In this document: positions 9,891 through 18,515 of the stretch, piece by piece | How the letters are laid out: each line of letters starts with the position of its first letter | Position numbering within the stretch: position 1 is the first letter of the stretch | NCBI GenBank assembly: GCA_022241785.1 | Contig: JAKOMP010000070.1 | Location: forward strand, 1-34,302 | Source of the DNA: Cyanocohniella sp. LLY | GTDB taxonomy: Bacteria > Cyanobacteriota > Cyanobacteriia > Cyanobacteriales > Nostocaceae | Reading direction: 5' to 3' | DNA: 34,302 nucleotides | The notes under the pieces: model-generated | Database searches by the model: none | Told to the model about the DNA's origin: nothing | Seen by the model: only the letters and a program-made list of their open reading frames with translations | Position numbers and translations under genes: made by a program

Positions 9891-10412
9891 CTAAAAGAAT
9901 ACGTCAATTTGCATCCGTCCAGTAGTTTTCAGCCAGTTTTGGGCTTCAATGTAGTTATTGGGAGCCATGCGAATAGCTCTAATCCAATAATCGGCGGCTT
10001 GGTCAAATAGGGCTTCGCCAGCATCGTTATCCCCTTCTTCCTTAGCTTTTTCGCCTTGATAATGGTAAATGACGGCGATGTTGTTTAAGGCTTGGGGTAA
10101 GCGGGGGTTAAATTCAATTGCTTGGTGATACATTTCTAATGCCGTTATATGATCACCGTTACTGGCATAGATCAACCCCATATTGTAGAGAATATAACTG
10201 CGATCGTAAGTGTCTTCTTCTAGCGTTAGCGCTTCTTCATAGTAATCTAATGCTTCAGCATATTCTCCTTCCGCCTGCGCTGACATGCCATCTCGGTAAT
10301 AGACAAATGCTTCTTTCGCTTTTCTGTTGGCTGGCAGGAGTTTCAGGATGAGATCCGCCATTACTGTAAAGGATTTGTCAACAAAGTTATCGTTTTTCTG
10401 TGTTCTTGGCAT
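9891..10412 (-). CDS. ycf3: Photosystem I assembly protein Ycf3
   Basis: This 173-residue TPR protein is a thylakoid-associated chaperone needed to assemble photosystem I. The family start [20 protein letters not shown] is intact, which fixes the ATG. Three tetratricopeptide repeats follow at about 36-68 ([20 protein letters not shown]), 73-105 ([20 protein letters not shown]) and 120-153, the last preceded by [12 protein letters not shown]. The C-terminus ([16 protein letters not shown]) is also conserved. Length equals the family norm. It is upstream of gatC on the same strand but separated by repeat-rich sequence, so co-transcription is uncertain. Confidence 0.96.
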   Translation of the reverse strand: MPRTQKNDNFVDKSFTVMADLILKLLPANRKAKEAFVYYRDGMSAQAEGEYAEALDYYEEALTLEEDTYDRSYILYNMGLIYASNGDHITALEMYHQAIEFNPRLPQALNNIAVIYHYQGEKAKEEGDNDAGEALFDQAADYWIRAIRMAPNNYIEAQNWLKTTGRMQIDVFF

Positions 10413-10535
10413 ATTTGCTTCTATGGTTGTGCGGCTATGGATTAATAGTTGGCAATCATTATGCTCAATAGCTAATTTAACTGATTTAGGAGACTGGGGA
10501 ACTCAGGACTCGGTACGAGCGAAAAAACTTCGCCC

Positions 10536-11222
10536 CTACTCCCCACTCCCTACTCCCCACTCCCTAATACATTCAGGCGTATTATGCCGAGGGTTATTGA
10601 CTATAGTACTAACTGGGTATGCCGTCATTGCTTGAGATGGATAAGAACACAATAGCGGCTGTAGTGTTTCACGTGTTTGCATTTGGGGATTTAACCACAA
10701 ATCGTAATCTTGGGGAGCCAAAATCACTGGCATCCGTTCATGTATGGGTTGCAGTAATTCGTTAGCTGCCGTTGTCAAAATTGTACAAGATGTAATTTCT
10801 TCACCTTCAGGCGATCGCCATTTTTCCCACAAACCTGCAAAGCCGAAGGGTTGTCCATCCACAAGACGAAAATAAAACGGCTGTTTTTTACCATTTTGTC
10901 TTTGCCATTCAAAAAAGCCATCAGCTAGCACTAAGCAGCGTCGGTGCTTGAAAGCTGAACGGAAAGCTGGTTTTTCGGCAACTGTTTCTGCTCTAGCATT
11001 AATTAGCTTCGCTCCCATGCTGGCATCTTTGGCCCATGAAGGAATCAATCCCCAACGTAACTGCTGAAATTCATTGCTACCACTTTCTGGATTATGTAGC
11101 ACTGTTGCCACTCTTTGCGTAGGTGCAATGTTATATTGGGCGGCTAAATTGGGAATTGACTTTACCTGAAAAAATTCGGCTAATGCTGCTGATGACTGGT
11201 TTAAAGTAAATCTTCCACACAT
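10536..11222 (-). CDS. yedK: Abasic-site processing protein, YedK/HMCES (SRAP) family
   Basis: SRAP-domain proteins form a thiazolidine crosslink between their N-terminal Cys2 and an abasic site in single-stranded DNA, protecting replication forks. The start MCGRFTLN places Cys2 exactly at residue 2 and fixes the ATG at 11222. Other conserved elements are LINARAET (the Asn and Glu of the active site), RCLVLADGFFEW, and the catalytic His in HERMPVIL. Length is 228, normal for the family. The last residues (REWGVGSGE) are encoded by an intergenic tandem repeat, so the original C-terminus has been replaced or extended. The active site lies far from this change, so the protein should still work. 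Earlier annotations call the family SOS response-associated peptidase. Confidence 0.92.
   Translation of the reverse strand: MCGRFTLNQSSAALAEFFQVKSIPNLAAQYNIAPTQRVATVLHNPESGSNEFQQLRWGLIPSWAKDASMGAKLINARAETVAEKPAFRSAFKHRRCLVLADGFFEWQRQNGKKQPFYFRLVDGQPFGFAGLWEKWRSPEGEEITSCTILTTAANELLQPIHERMPVILAPQDYDLWLNPQMQTRETLQPLLCSYPSQAMTAYPVSTIVNNPRHNTPECIREWGVGSGE
10537..10564. repeat. Tandem 14-bp repeat, two copies
   Basis: Two exact tandem copies of TACTCCCCACTCCC lie at 10537-10550 and 10551-10564. C-rich repeats of this type are scattered between genes in Nostocales. Here the repeat encodes the last residues and the stop codon of the YedK-family gene. Confidence 0.85.
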
Positions 11223-11424
11223 AGTTTTATTTTGAAATACTGAATAACCTGAAGTCTTTAAATACAGGCTATAGATAATATTATTGTTTTTTATTTTCTC
11301 AGATAATTCTATCTCGTACGTAGACCCATAAAATAAATTAAAATTATCCTGTTTTGTTCAATAAAATCTGTAAAATATTGTAATTTTAGACCATAAGTTA
11401 TTTCCACTTATTATACTTTTTCAT

Positions 11425-12051
11425 ATGGAACCACTACGATTGTATGATTTTTTACCCTCAGGTAATGGCTACAAGATACGTCTTTTATTGACACAAATGG
11501 GTATGCCTTTTGAGCGAGTAAATATTAATATTTTAAAGGGAGAAAGTCGAACATCAGAATTTTTAAGTAAAAATCCTAACGGTAAAATACCAGTTTTGGA
11601 AATTGAAACGGGTAAATATTTGGCAGAGTCAAATGCCATTTTAGTATATTTGAGTGAATGCACAGAATTTTTACCCTATGATCGTTTCTTAAGGGCGCAA
11701 GTCTTACAGTGGTTATTTTTTGAACAATATAGCCATGAACCTTTTATTGCTACATCAAGATTTTGGATTTCTATTTTAGGTAAAGCTGAAGAATATCGCA
11801 CAGCTATAGAGAAAAAACGCGAACCTGGTTATGCAGCCTTGAGTGTAATGGAAAACCATTTAATGAAGCACAATTTCTTTGTAGGTGAGCGTTATACTAT
11901 TGCTGATATTGCGTTATTTGCCTATACTCATGTTGCTGATGAAGGTGGATTTGATTTGACAAAGTTTCCGGCTATTCAGGCATGGATAGAACAAGTTAAA
12001 TCACAGTCTAGATATATTGGTATTACTCAAGAAAGCAGTTTGATTTACTGA
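11425..12051 (+). CDS. Glutathione S-transferase
   Basis: A cytosolic-type GST of 208 residues. The N-terminal thioredoxin fold begins PLRLYDFLPSGNGYKIRLLL, has the cis-Pro motif GKIPVLE and the glutathione gamma-glutamyl-binding ESNAILVYL. The C-terminal helical domain holds FVGERYTIADIALFAYTHVADEGGF with the conserved N-capping Asp. The N-terminal Ser (PSGN) is the likely catalytic residue, as in Nu/YfcG-like and Theta-like enzymes. The substrate is unknown. The start ATG follows an AT-rich 200-bp intergenic region. It is convergent with a MarR regulator and independent of the Xi-class GST at 8.2-9.2 kb. Confidence 0.9.
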   Translation: MEPLRLYDFLPSGNGYKIRLLLTQMGMPFERVNINILKGESRTSEFLSKNPNGKIPVLEIETGKYLAESNAILVYLSECTEFLPYDRFLRAQVLQWLFFEQYSHEPFIATSRFWISILGKAEEYRTAIEKKREPGYAALSVMENHLMKHNFFVGERYTIADIALFAYTHVADEGGFDLTKFPAIQAWIEQVKSQSRYIGITQESSLIY

Positions 12052-12084
12052 ATAGAATATTGGCGTATTTTTAACTGGTGTATT

Positions 12085-12549
12085 TTAGGAAAGATTAGCG
12101 ATCGCTTGATTCAATAGTTGAGAAAATAATTCACAATGAGGGGAAGAAATACCGTGCATTGCTTCTGCGCGCACTGCTGCGGCAATGGGTGGTAAAGTTG
12201 TTTCTAGTTCTCTTCCTGCATCTGTTAGCCATATCCGCCATATCCGGCGATCGTGGAGATCACGTTCTCGACGCACTAGGCCGCGTTCTTCCATGCGATC
12301 TAGTACACCTGTTAAAGTACCTCCTACCTGTTTGAGTCTGTCGCTAATACTAGACGTAGGTAAACCATCTTCTTGCCACAAACAGCATAATACCAACCAG
12401 TGAAATGGCGTGAGTCCAAAGGGTTCTAGCTTTTCAGTAAAATTGCGTCCTAGCAGTTGTGATAACAATTTGATTCTATAACTCAAGTTATGGGGTGCGA
12501 GATTGTGCTGCCACGACTCTAAATCAGGATCATGATTTGATTGAGACAC
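12085..12549 (-). CDS. MarR-family transcriptional regulator
   Basis: This 154-residue winged-helix repressor-type protein binds DNA as a dimer and usually releases it on binding small phenolic ligands or on oxidation. The DNA-binding region includes LPTSSISDRLKQVGGTLTGVLDRMEERGLV (recognition helix) followed by the wing RERDLHDRRIWRIWLTDAG, which carries the conserved DxR. N- and C-terminal helices form the dimer interface. A 20-bp imperfect palindrome 17 bases upstream of the start suggests autoregulation. No intact partner gene is divergent from it; a short coding-like remnant lies at about 12680-12770. Regulated genes are unknown. Confidence 0.92.
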   Translation of the reverse strand: MSQSNHDPDLESWQHNLAPHNLSYRIKLLSQLLGRNFTEKLEPFGLTPFHWLVLCCLWQEDGLPTSSISDRLKQVGGTLTGVLDRMEERGLVRRERDLHDRRIWRIWLTDAGRELETTLPPIAAAVRAEAMHGISSPHCELFSQLLNQAIANLS

Positions 12550-12930
12550 TGTTTCCGTAATTATTTAGTATACGTAATATTACTATAAGCAGAGTTATCT
12601 AACTTGACAACTTCCCTGTTTAATTACTTTACAAGCAATATTATTGAAGTTAATTTAAAAACTCCGCCAAAAGAATAAATCACCTTTACTCACCAGTACG
12701 GTGGCGGAAAGTGAACCGCAGCGTTTAGATTTTGGTCAAGCAGTACTGGAACTGACAGAAGCAGCATTTATCTGACTTTGATTGTTAAGTAGTGACCAAA
12801 AATATATGTGGGAATATCCACAATCGCAATTACTATATATATGAGAGAGTAAATTCCAGCAATAGTATGCTGGTTTTAGAGTCGGAAATTGCATCTACAT
12901 TCGTAATAATCATCAGTAGGTCGATTACCC
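12550..12930. other. Intergenic region with a possible gene remnant
   Basis: No complete gene is visible. Besides the palindrome near the MarR start, the plus strand has a short open stretch ending in LDFGQAVLELTEAAFI before a TGA at about 12773. Its composition is protein-like but it has no start codon and I cannot name the family. It may be the C-terminal remnant of a gene once divergent from the MarR regulator. The rest is AT-rich. Confidence 0.3.
12566..12585. promoter_or_regulatory. Candidate MarR operator palindrome
   Basis: TAGTA and TACTA form the ends of a 20-bp imperfect palindrome, at 12566-12570 and 12581-12585, just upstream of the MarR start codon. Size and symmetry fit MarR-family operators. 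Assignment is by position only. Confidence 0.35.
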
Positions 12931-13395
12931 ATGACACAATCAATACCACCAAAAACTACAGCTATCACGTCTGTTTACGAAATTGACTATTTACTGTGGA
13001 CACAAGCAACGGCACAAAAACTACGAAATAGAGATTTTAATCAATTAGATATTGATAACTTAATTGAGGAAATTGAATCTTTGGGTAAGGAGACAAAAAG
13101 AGCCTTCAAAGGACATTTACGTGCTTATTTTGAGCATTTATTGAAACGGGTGTATGTTAATCTACTTCAAGATTTTCATGGTTGGGAACGTACTATTGAT
13201 AATGTGCGTTTTGAATTAGAAGATATATTAGAAAATTCGCCTAGTCTCCGTATTTATTATGCTGAAATTTTTGATGCTACTTACAAACAAGCACTTAAAA
13301 AAGTTAGGCGAGAATATCCTCAATACTCATTTCCTGATACATGGCTGTTTAATCGAGAGATTGAATCTATTCTGAATGAGGATTTTTGGTTGTGA
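12931..13395 (+). CDS. DUF29 family protein
   Basis: A 154-residue protein of the DUF29 family, which is strongly expanded in cyanobacteria and has no established biochemical function. Visible family features are YEIDYLLWTQATAQKLRN near the N-terminus, the acidic IDNLIEEIESLGKE, and the helical HLRAYFEHLLKRVY. The C-terminus (SFPDTWLFNREIESIL) also matches the usual layout. There is no signal peptide or membrane segment. The ATG at 12931 precedes a short disordered lead of about 14 residues. A miniature inverted-repeat element starts 2 bases after the stop codon. A second DUF29-like gene lies at 13684-14193 on the other strand. Confidence 0.88.
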   Translation: MTQSIPPKTTAITSVYEIDYLLWTQATAQKLRNRDFNQLDIDNLIEEIESLGKETKRAFKGHLRAYFEHLLKRVYVNLLQDFHGWERTIDNVRFELEDILENSPSLRIYYAEIFDATYKQALKKVRREYPQYSFPDTWLFNREIESILNEDFWL

Positions 13396-13397
13396 AC

Positions 13398-13524
13398 AGG
13401 ACTTACGTAAACAAAATTTGTCATTGCGACCGAAACGCAGAGTAGGGAAGCAATCCCAGAGTTTTAGGCGATTACGTCGCTATCGCTAGTAATGACGTAA
13501 TTAAGTTAATTTTCCGTAAGTCCT
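13398..13524. mobile_element. Miniature inverted-repeat element (127 bp)
   Basis: The element begins AGGACTTACGTAA and ends with the near-complement TTCCGTAAGTCCT. It has no coding capacity. The ends match those of the 92-bp elements at 14915 and 18032, so the same transposase could mobilise all three. It lies 2 bp after the DUF29 stop. Confidence 0.75.
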
Positions 13525-13683
13525 AGTGAAGAAAGATGTTTTTAAGGGTTAATTTTTAAACCGCACAGGAACGCAAAGTGAATTATTTAGGGTGATTATT
13601 GTCAAAATGAATTAAATATGAGGCTTTTGTAAGTAACAATAAATTGTAATTTTACTTTTTTCATAATTCTTATTTATGGCAAT

Positions 13684-14193
13684 TTACTCAAACCAATCTT
13701 GGCCTCCTGGTAATTTTGCTAGGTGATCATCAATAATATTTGTTAATTCTTTAATTTGATATTTATAAGTTAAAATTAAAAGATTTTTCGCAAAATTAAT
13801 TAATATTTCCTGATTCAGCCTGTGGATGATTTGACTGGGTTTTAATGTACCTTCATATATTTCCGCACTTGCTGGCCTAATTGCCATTGCTAAGGCTTCT
13901 TCTAAGTATATTTGCCATTCATCAGCTTTTATATAATGGGATATTTGATTACATTTAAGATTTAATTTGGCAATTTGAGTGATGGAGTCAGAAATAAAAG
14001 CAATCCATGAATTGGTTAACCGTTGTTCAATTTGATTTTTAATGAGATGAATACATAATCTTACTAAAAAAGCTTCTATTTTTCTTAATATTGCCTGTTT
14101 ACTCATTTCCTCCAAATCATCAATAATTTCTAAGGCATCATCATAACGACCGTCTAATATACTTTGTCTTAATTCTATTAATTCTTGTGTCAT
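13684..14193 (-). CDS. DUF29-related protein
   Basis: A 169-residue, mostly helical soluble protein. The N-terminal MTQELIELRQSILDGRYDDA and the following DDLEEMSKQAILRKIEAFLV, then HLIKNQIEQRLTNSW, match cyanobacterial proteins annotated as DUF29 (recognised from memory). No catalytic motif, signal peptide or membrane segment is visible. It lies 30 bp downstream of the Uma2-family gene on the same strand, so the two are probably co-transcribed. Function unknown; the repeated pairing of DUF29 with nuclease-like Uma2 genes in cyanobacteria is suggestive but unexplained. Confidence 0.75.
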   Translation of the reverse strand: MTQELIELRQSILDGRYDDALEIIDDLEEMSKQAILRKIEAFLVRLCIHLIKNQIEQRLTNSWIAFISDSITQIAKLNLKCNQISHYIKADEWQIYLEEALAMAIRPASAEIYEGTLKPSQIIHRLNQEILINFAKNLLILTYKYQIKELTNIIDDHLAKLPGGQDWFE

Positions 14194-14223
14194 ACATTAA
14201 GATGTTTAGCCTACTAATAAAAA

Positions 14224-14856
14224 TTAAATACCCAATTCAAATTGATCAATAGCTTGAATGTCATCAGAAATCTGGATACATTGTTCTAATAAAGTAATAT
14301 TGAGTCCAGGTAATAATTCACTTGATTGAATTTGTTCATAACCATAAGTATCTATAAATATAGATGGTGTTTCTTCTCGCAAATGATAAAGTTTGAGCCG
14401 ATTGATTTGCCAAACCCAAACTTCACTCACTCCTAAGCGGCGGTAAATTTCTAACTTTTCAATGCTACCACTGGTAATGATTACCTCTATAGCTAAGTCT
14501 GGGATATCTTTCTTCTCGCCAATGGCGTAGCATTCATCTGGTTCAACTCCTGCTTGCTTGAGTTGTTTTCTAATAGTGGAACTCCCCATAGGGCTGAAGC
14601 AAATTCGCCTTGAGTAAAGATAGCGTTCTATTAAAATAGCCAAACGTTTTTTGAGATTTTCATGTCTGATGGATGGTGACACAATTTCTAAAATTCCATC
14701 TAAGTAAGTGACACGGTAGTGAGAGTTATCTTCTAGTTTGGCTAATAAAGCTTCATACTTTTGCCAACTAACGCCACTGGTCACAAATTTTTCCTCTAGG
14801 TCATCAGTCGATGTAAATTCTGCATCGTTTAAAAGTTCTTTCAGGCTGCTGACCAT
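14224..14856 (-). CDS. Uma2-family (DUF820) PD-(D/E)XK nuclease-like protein
   Basis: A 210-residue member of the Uma2/DUF820 family, expanded in cyanobacteria and built on the restriction-endonuclease fold. Visible core elements are the helix with SPSIRHENLKKRLAILIERY, the central strand PDLAIEVI holding the acidic residues, and the helix KLEIYRRLGVSEVWVWQ with the conserved Lys and Trp. The usual ...RLKLYHL strand follows. The acidic residue before the central strand is in PDL. Substrate and role are not established; links with transposons and defence have been proposed. ATG start at 14856. Upstream of the DUF29-related gene. Confidence 0.85.
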   Translation of the reverse strand: MVSSLKELLNDAEFTSTDDLEEKFVTSGVSWQKYEALLAKLEDNSHYRVTYLDGILEIVSPSIRHENLKKRLAILIERYLYSRRICFSPMGSSTIRKQLKQAGVEPDECYAIGEKKDIPDLAIEVIITSGSIEKLEIYRRLGVSEVWVWQINRLKLYHLREETPSIFIDTYGYEQIQSSELLPGLNITLLEQCIQISDDIQAIDQFELGI

Positions 14857-14914
14857 GATTTTTTCTCCTGGTAAGGCTATGGTGGTTTTTCGGTTATGCC
14901 TTTGGTTTATTAAT

Positions 14915-15006
14915 AGGACTTACGCACTCGCTATGAAAATCAAGGCTTTGAGATTGCTTCCATACGGTCGCAATGACGAAAATACGTGGTTGGTTACGTA
15001 AGTCCT
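14915..15006. mobile_element. Miniature inverted-repeat element, 92 bp, copy 1
   Basis: The ends are AGGACTTACG and its near-complement CGTAAGTCCT-type terminus. It is 92 bp, non-coding, and nearly the same as the element at 18032-18123 (same length, about ten differences). A core resembling GAGATTGCTTCC is shared. Confidence 0.85.
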
Positions 15007-15125
15007 GATTAATTTAATTATAAATTTAAATTCCCAGTCCACTGCTACTTCTATGCGCCAGGGCTTTTATAATGCTGTTATCCTCGTAACGATACACACA
15101 GAACGCCCCTGAAAGACTCATCGCC

Positions 15126-17291
15126 ATGCTTCAGTATCCTAATCTCGAACAAGCGCTGAAATATCACTTCGGTTACGATAACTTCCGCCTTGGACAACGA
15201 CAAATTATCGAAGATGCGCTGCAAAATCGAGATTTAATGGTGGTGATGCCTACGGGTGGGGGTAAATCTCTGTGTTTTCAGTTACCAGCGTTAATTAAGA
15301 AGGGTTTAACGGTGGTGGTGTCGCCGTTAATTGCTTTGATGCAAGACCAGGTGGAATCACTGCGAAATAATAATATTTCGGCGACTTTTCTCAATAGTAG
15401 TTTGAATGCCTATAAAGTGCGATCGCGTGAGGAAGCGATTCTTCAGGGTAAGGTAAGATTACTCTATGTTGCGCCCGAACGTCTTTTAAGTGAAAGGTTT
15501 CTGCCATTTCTAGATTTAGTTCATCACCAAATCGGCATTTCTACCTTTGCTATTGACGAAGCACATTGCGTTTCTGAGTGGGGACACGATTTCCGTCCAG
15601 AATATCGTCAGTTGAAATCTCTGCGGAAACGTTATGCAGATGTCCCCCTTACCGCCCTCACTGCCACAGCTACAGATCGCGTCCGGAGTGATATCATCCA
15701 ACAATTGGGATTAAAGCAACCTAGTATTCACATTGCTAGCTTTAATCGGCAAAATCTATATTACGAAGTTAGGACTAAATCTAAGTCTGCTTACGCGGAA
15801 TTATTAGAACTTGTGAGGGAAATTGATGGTTCGGCAATTATTTATTGTTTGACTCGGAAAAAGGTTGATGAACTCACCTTTAAACTACAAAATGATAAGG
15901 TTGGGGCTTTGGCTTATCATGCTGGTTTAAGTGACGAAGAACGTTCCCAAAACCAAACTCGCTTTATTCGTGATGATGTGCGTGTCATGGTGGCGACAAT
16001 TGCCTTTGGTATGGGAATTAATAAGCCAGATGTGCGCTTGGTAGTTCATTTTGATTTACCACGTAATTTGGAAAGTTATTATCAAGAATCAGGTAGGGCG
16101 GGTAGGGATAGTGAACCTTCGCGTTGTACATTATTTTTCAATTTTAGTGATATTAAAACTATTGAATGGAGTATTAATCAAAAAACTGACCCCCAAGAAC
16201 AGTTAATAGCCAAGCAACAATTACGTCAGGTAATTGATTATGCTGAAGGTACAGATTGCCGGCGGACAATTCAGCTTGGTTATTTTGGCGAAAGATTTCC
16301 GGGTAATTGTGGTAACTGTGATAATTGTCGTTATCCCAAACCAGTACAAGACTGGACAATTGAAGCCATGAAGTTTCTATCTTGTGTGGCGCGTTGTCAG
16401 GAAAGATTTGGGATGCTACATATTATTGAAGTGTTGCGGGGTGCAAAAACTCAGAAAATTCTGCAAAATAAACATGATCAGCTTTCTACTTACGGTATTG
16501 GTAAAGATAAAACTTTAGATGAATGGCGAATGTTGGGGCGTTCTCTGCTACATCAAGGGTTATTGGAACAAACCAGCGATGGTTACTCGGTTTTGAAACT
16601 TAACGCGTTGAGTTGGGAAGTGATGCGAAAACAACGTACAGTTTCTTTGGCTGTTCCCATCGCCCAAAAATTGAGTTTGATAGAGGGAAGCGAAAAAGCT
16701 ATTGAGGCAGAAATATTATTGCAGAGGTTGCGATCGCTCCGCAAACAATTGGCTGATGCACAGTCTGTTCCGCCTTATGTTGTGTTTCCCGATTCTACCC
16801 TGAAGTTGATGGCTCAGGTACAACCGCAATCTTTAAATGAGTTTGCTAAACTTTCTGGGGTGGGTAGTCACAAACTCGCCCAATATGGGAAGAAGTTTCT
16901 CACAGAAATCAAAGCATACCGTCAAGAACAAGGTAAGCCGCAAGTAAAAGAATATTCTACAGATTCTATAGCTTTTAAGAATTTACCTACTGATACTGAG
17001 TTGGTGACGTTAAGGTTGCATCAAGAAGGTTTGAGTATTGCCGAAATTGCCCATAAACGTAATCTTAGTCCTTCAACGATTCTCAATCACCTGTCTAAGT
17101 TAATGGAGAAAAATCAGGCTGTAGATTTAAATCAGTTGGTTCCGTTAGAACATCAACAAAAAATTTGGCAAGTTTTAGAAGTTCTGGGTGATATTTCTCT
17201 AACTCCTGTTAAAGAACAATTGGGTGAAAATTATACTTTTGATGAGATTCGGCTAGTTAGGGAAAAGTGGCGGCGGGAAAATCGTAGTTGA
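15126..17291 (+). CDS. recQ: ATP-dependent DNA helicase RecQ
   Basis: A 721-residue 3'-5' helicase acting in recombination repair and stalled-fork processing. The helicase core has motif I MPTGGGKSLCF (about 41-51), the DEAHC box with the RecQ aromatic loop EWGHDFRPEYRQL, TALTATA, and motif VI ESGRAGRD. The RQC region has the zinc site GNCGNCDNC with its preceding DCRRTIQLGYFGE, then a winged helix. An HRDC domain follows (about 530-610, LRKQLADAQSVPPYVVFPD...). The C-terminal helix-turn-helix (LHQEGLSIAEIAHKRNLSPSTILNHL) is the extra HTH_40 module found in many bacterial RecQs. Start ATG lies after the 92-bp miniature element, which may have altered its promoter. Confidence 0.96.
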   Translation: MLQYPNLEQALKYHFGYDNFRLGQRQIIEDALQNRDLMVVMPTGGGKSLCFQLPALIKKGLTVVVSPLIALMQDQVESLRNNNISATFLNSSLNAYKVRSREEAILQGKVRLLYVAPERLLSERFLPFLDLVHHQIGISTFAIDEAHCVSEWGHDFRPEYRQLKSLRKRYADVPLTALTATATDRVRSDIIQQLGLKQPSIHIASFNRQNLYYEVRTKSKSAYAELLELVREIDGSAIIYCLTRKKVDELTFKLQNDKVGALAYHAGLSDEERSQNQTRFIRDDVRVMVATIAFGMGINKPDVRLVVHFDLPRNLESYYQESGRAGRDSEPSRCTLFFNFSDIKTIEWSINQKTDPQEQLIAKQQLRQVIDYAEGTDCRRTIQLGYFGERFPGNCGNCDNCRYPKPVQDWTIEAMKFLSCVARCQERFGMLHIIEVLRGAKTQKILQNKHDQLSTYGIGKDKTLDEWRMLGRSLLHQGLLEQTSDGYSVLKLNALSWEVMRKQRTVSLAVPIAQKLSLIEGSEKAIEAEILLQRLRSLRKQLADAQSVPPYVVFPDSTLKLMAQVQPQSLNEFAKLSGVGSHKLAQYGKKFLTEIKAYRQEQGKPQVKEYSTDSIAFKNLPTDTELVTLRLHQEGLSIAEIAHKRNLSPSTILNHLSKLMEKNQAVDLNQLVPLEHQQKIWQVLEVLGDISLTPVKEQLGENYTFDEIRLVREKWRRENRS

Positions 17292-17320
17292 TGGCTTTGT
17301 TGATGATGGGGTGATTGTTT

Positions 17321-17398
17321 CGCGCAAAGGCAAGCCAGTGCGTTGGGCGGGTTCCCCGACTTGTAGCAACTGGCGCGCAAAGGCGCAAAGGCGCAAAT
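17321..17398. repeat. Palindromic repeat within tandem GGCGCAAA units
   Basis: A palindrome-like unit at 17334-17373 begins GCCAGTGCG and ends CAACTGGC. It is flanked on both sides by GCGCAAAGG-type sequence; the right side has three GGCGCAAA-like units. Both sequence types are common intergenic repeats of Nostocales. The layout suggests the palindrome was inserted into a tandem repeat. It lies just after recQ. Confidence 0.65.
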
Positions 17399-17519
17399 AA
17401 GAAGAAGGAGTTTAAAATGGGCGATCGCCTATTGTTCTTTTTTTAAGTTTTGCTAAGAATGAGTTGCTGTTTGCAGATTTATGCTCATGCTGAAAACAAG
17501 CGCTCGCCTACGGCAGATA

Positions 17520-17693
17520 CTAAGCAGCATCCATTACACCGGAGATTTCACTGCTAGACTCTGAAGATTGAATTGCCACTACTTGGGGTGCATCGCTTAT
17601 AGATTTAGCAGCCATAACAGATAACAGCTTAGGTAGGCAAAGACAAACGACTGTATTTAGTAGGGTAAACAATAGACCATCCATGAAATTCAT
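17520..17693 (-). CDS. Small membrane peptide, paralogue A
   Basis: A 57-residue peptide starting MNFMDGLLFTLLN, then a hydrophobic helix rich in Leu, Val and Cys (LLNTVVCLCLPKLLSV, about 5-25) and a Ser/Glu-rich soluble tail. The ATG at 17693 is preceded by AAGAGG at about 8 bases, a good ribosome-binding site; an upstream TTG would lie before that site. I do not recognise the family. A second gene with the same N-terminal pattern lies at 18279-18515 on the same strand, with a 92-bp mobile element between. Single-helix peptide of this size could be a membrane regulator or a toxin-like peptide; nothing visible decides. Confidence 0.55.
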   Translation of the reverse strand: MNFMDGLLFTLLNTVVCLCLPKLLSVMAAKSISDAPQVVAIQSSESSSEISGVMDAA

Positions 17694-18278
17694 AGATATT
17701 ATCCTCTTTTTCAAAACAAGCTTTTACTATTTCTTAGTTTGAAGCATAATTTGTCCAGCAATTATATATATATATAAATAATTTTAATTATCTTTTAAAC
17801 TATATAAGTCAGATAAATGTTATCGATTAATATATATGGTAACCATCAATTTATCTATAAACTAAACTCGAAGCATGAAAAGATTGTATCATGAATTTAC
17901 CGTGGTCAATCATCTAACTACAGTTATAAAACTATCTATCAAGTAATAGAAAATAAGTAATAGGCAAGCACCTATTACCTATTAATCATACAAATAAAGA
18001 TTAGTCGCTGATTAACAAATTTGTAGACTGTGGGACTTACGCACTCGCCACGAAGATTAAGGCTTTGAGATTGCTTCCCTCCGGTCACAATGACGGAAAT
18101 ACGTGGTTGGTTACGTAAGTCCTGGACTAATCTACCAATGGTTAGATATCTGACAAAAATTTAGTGCCACTAAAAAGCAGCATAATTCAATTCGTTCGTT
18201 GCTACATATTTTTCTAGCTGTAAGACAAGTAAGAAGTCGGTACAAATTATGCAGAGATTAGTACCTTCGGGCAACAAA
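17694..18278. other. Gene-free AT-rich region upstream of small peptide A
   Basis: The stretch contains an alternating TA run at about 17763-17776, no long open frame, and the 92-bp miniature element at 18032-18123. The AT-rich part adjoining the small gene probably contains its promoter. I see no RNA gene or terminator with confidence. Confidence 0.4.
18032..18123. mobile_element. Miniature inverted-repeat element, 92 bp, copy 2
   Basis: Same length and layout as the element at 14915-15006, with ends GGGACTTACGCA and TTACGTAAGTCCT. Non-coding. It separates the two paralogous small-peptide genes. Confidence 0.85.
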
Positions 18279-18515
18279 CTAACTCAGCGAACACTTGGAA
18301 CAGAATTGAGGACTGAACCTACAAAATTGGTTACTTGTCAATATGTAAGTCGTACAATAAGGGAAACTGGTAGCTTCGATTGTACTTTTGCCTGATGTTG
18401 AACTTATTGACGACGCTTTCGTCGGCTTGGGTTGACGTACCAGAATCATGGAGAGGAATTTGGGCAATGCTAAACAGGCGACAGCATTGACTAGGGTTAG
18501 TAGTAAAGCATCCAC
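18279..18515 (-). CDS. Small membrane peptide, paralogue B (start uncertain)
   Basis: From the GTG at 18515 the frame reads MDALLLTLVNAVACLALPKFLS, which aligns with MDGLLFTLLNTVVCLCLPKLLS of the gene at 17520-17693. The hydrophobic helix and the LPK(F/L)LS exit are shared; the tails differ, and this one is longer (78 residues) with an unrelated end. In the paralogue, translation starts three codons earlier at ATG-AAT-TTC; here the equivalent codons are ATC-AAT-TTA, with GGGGGTGAT about 9 bases upstream. The original start therefore seems to have changed from ATG to ATC, and this copy may start at GTG, use ATC, or be dying. Function unknown. Confidence 0.4.
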   Translation of the reverse strand: MDALLLTLVNAVACLALPKFLSMILVRQPKPTKASSISSTSGKSTIEATSFPYCTTYILTSNQFCRFSPQFCSKCSLS

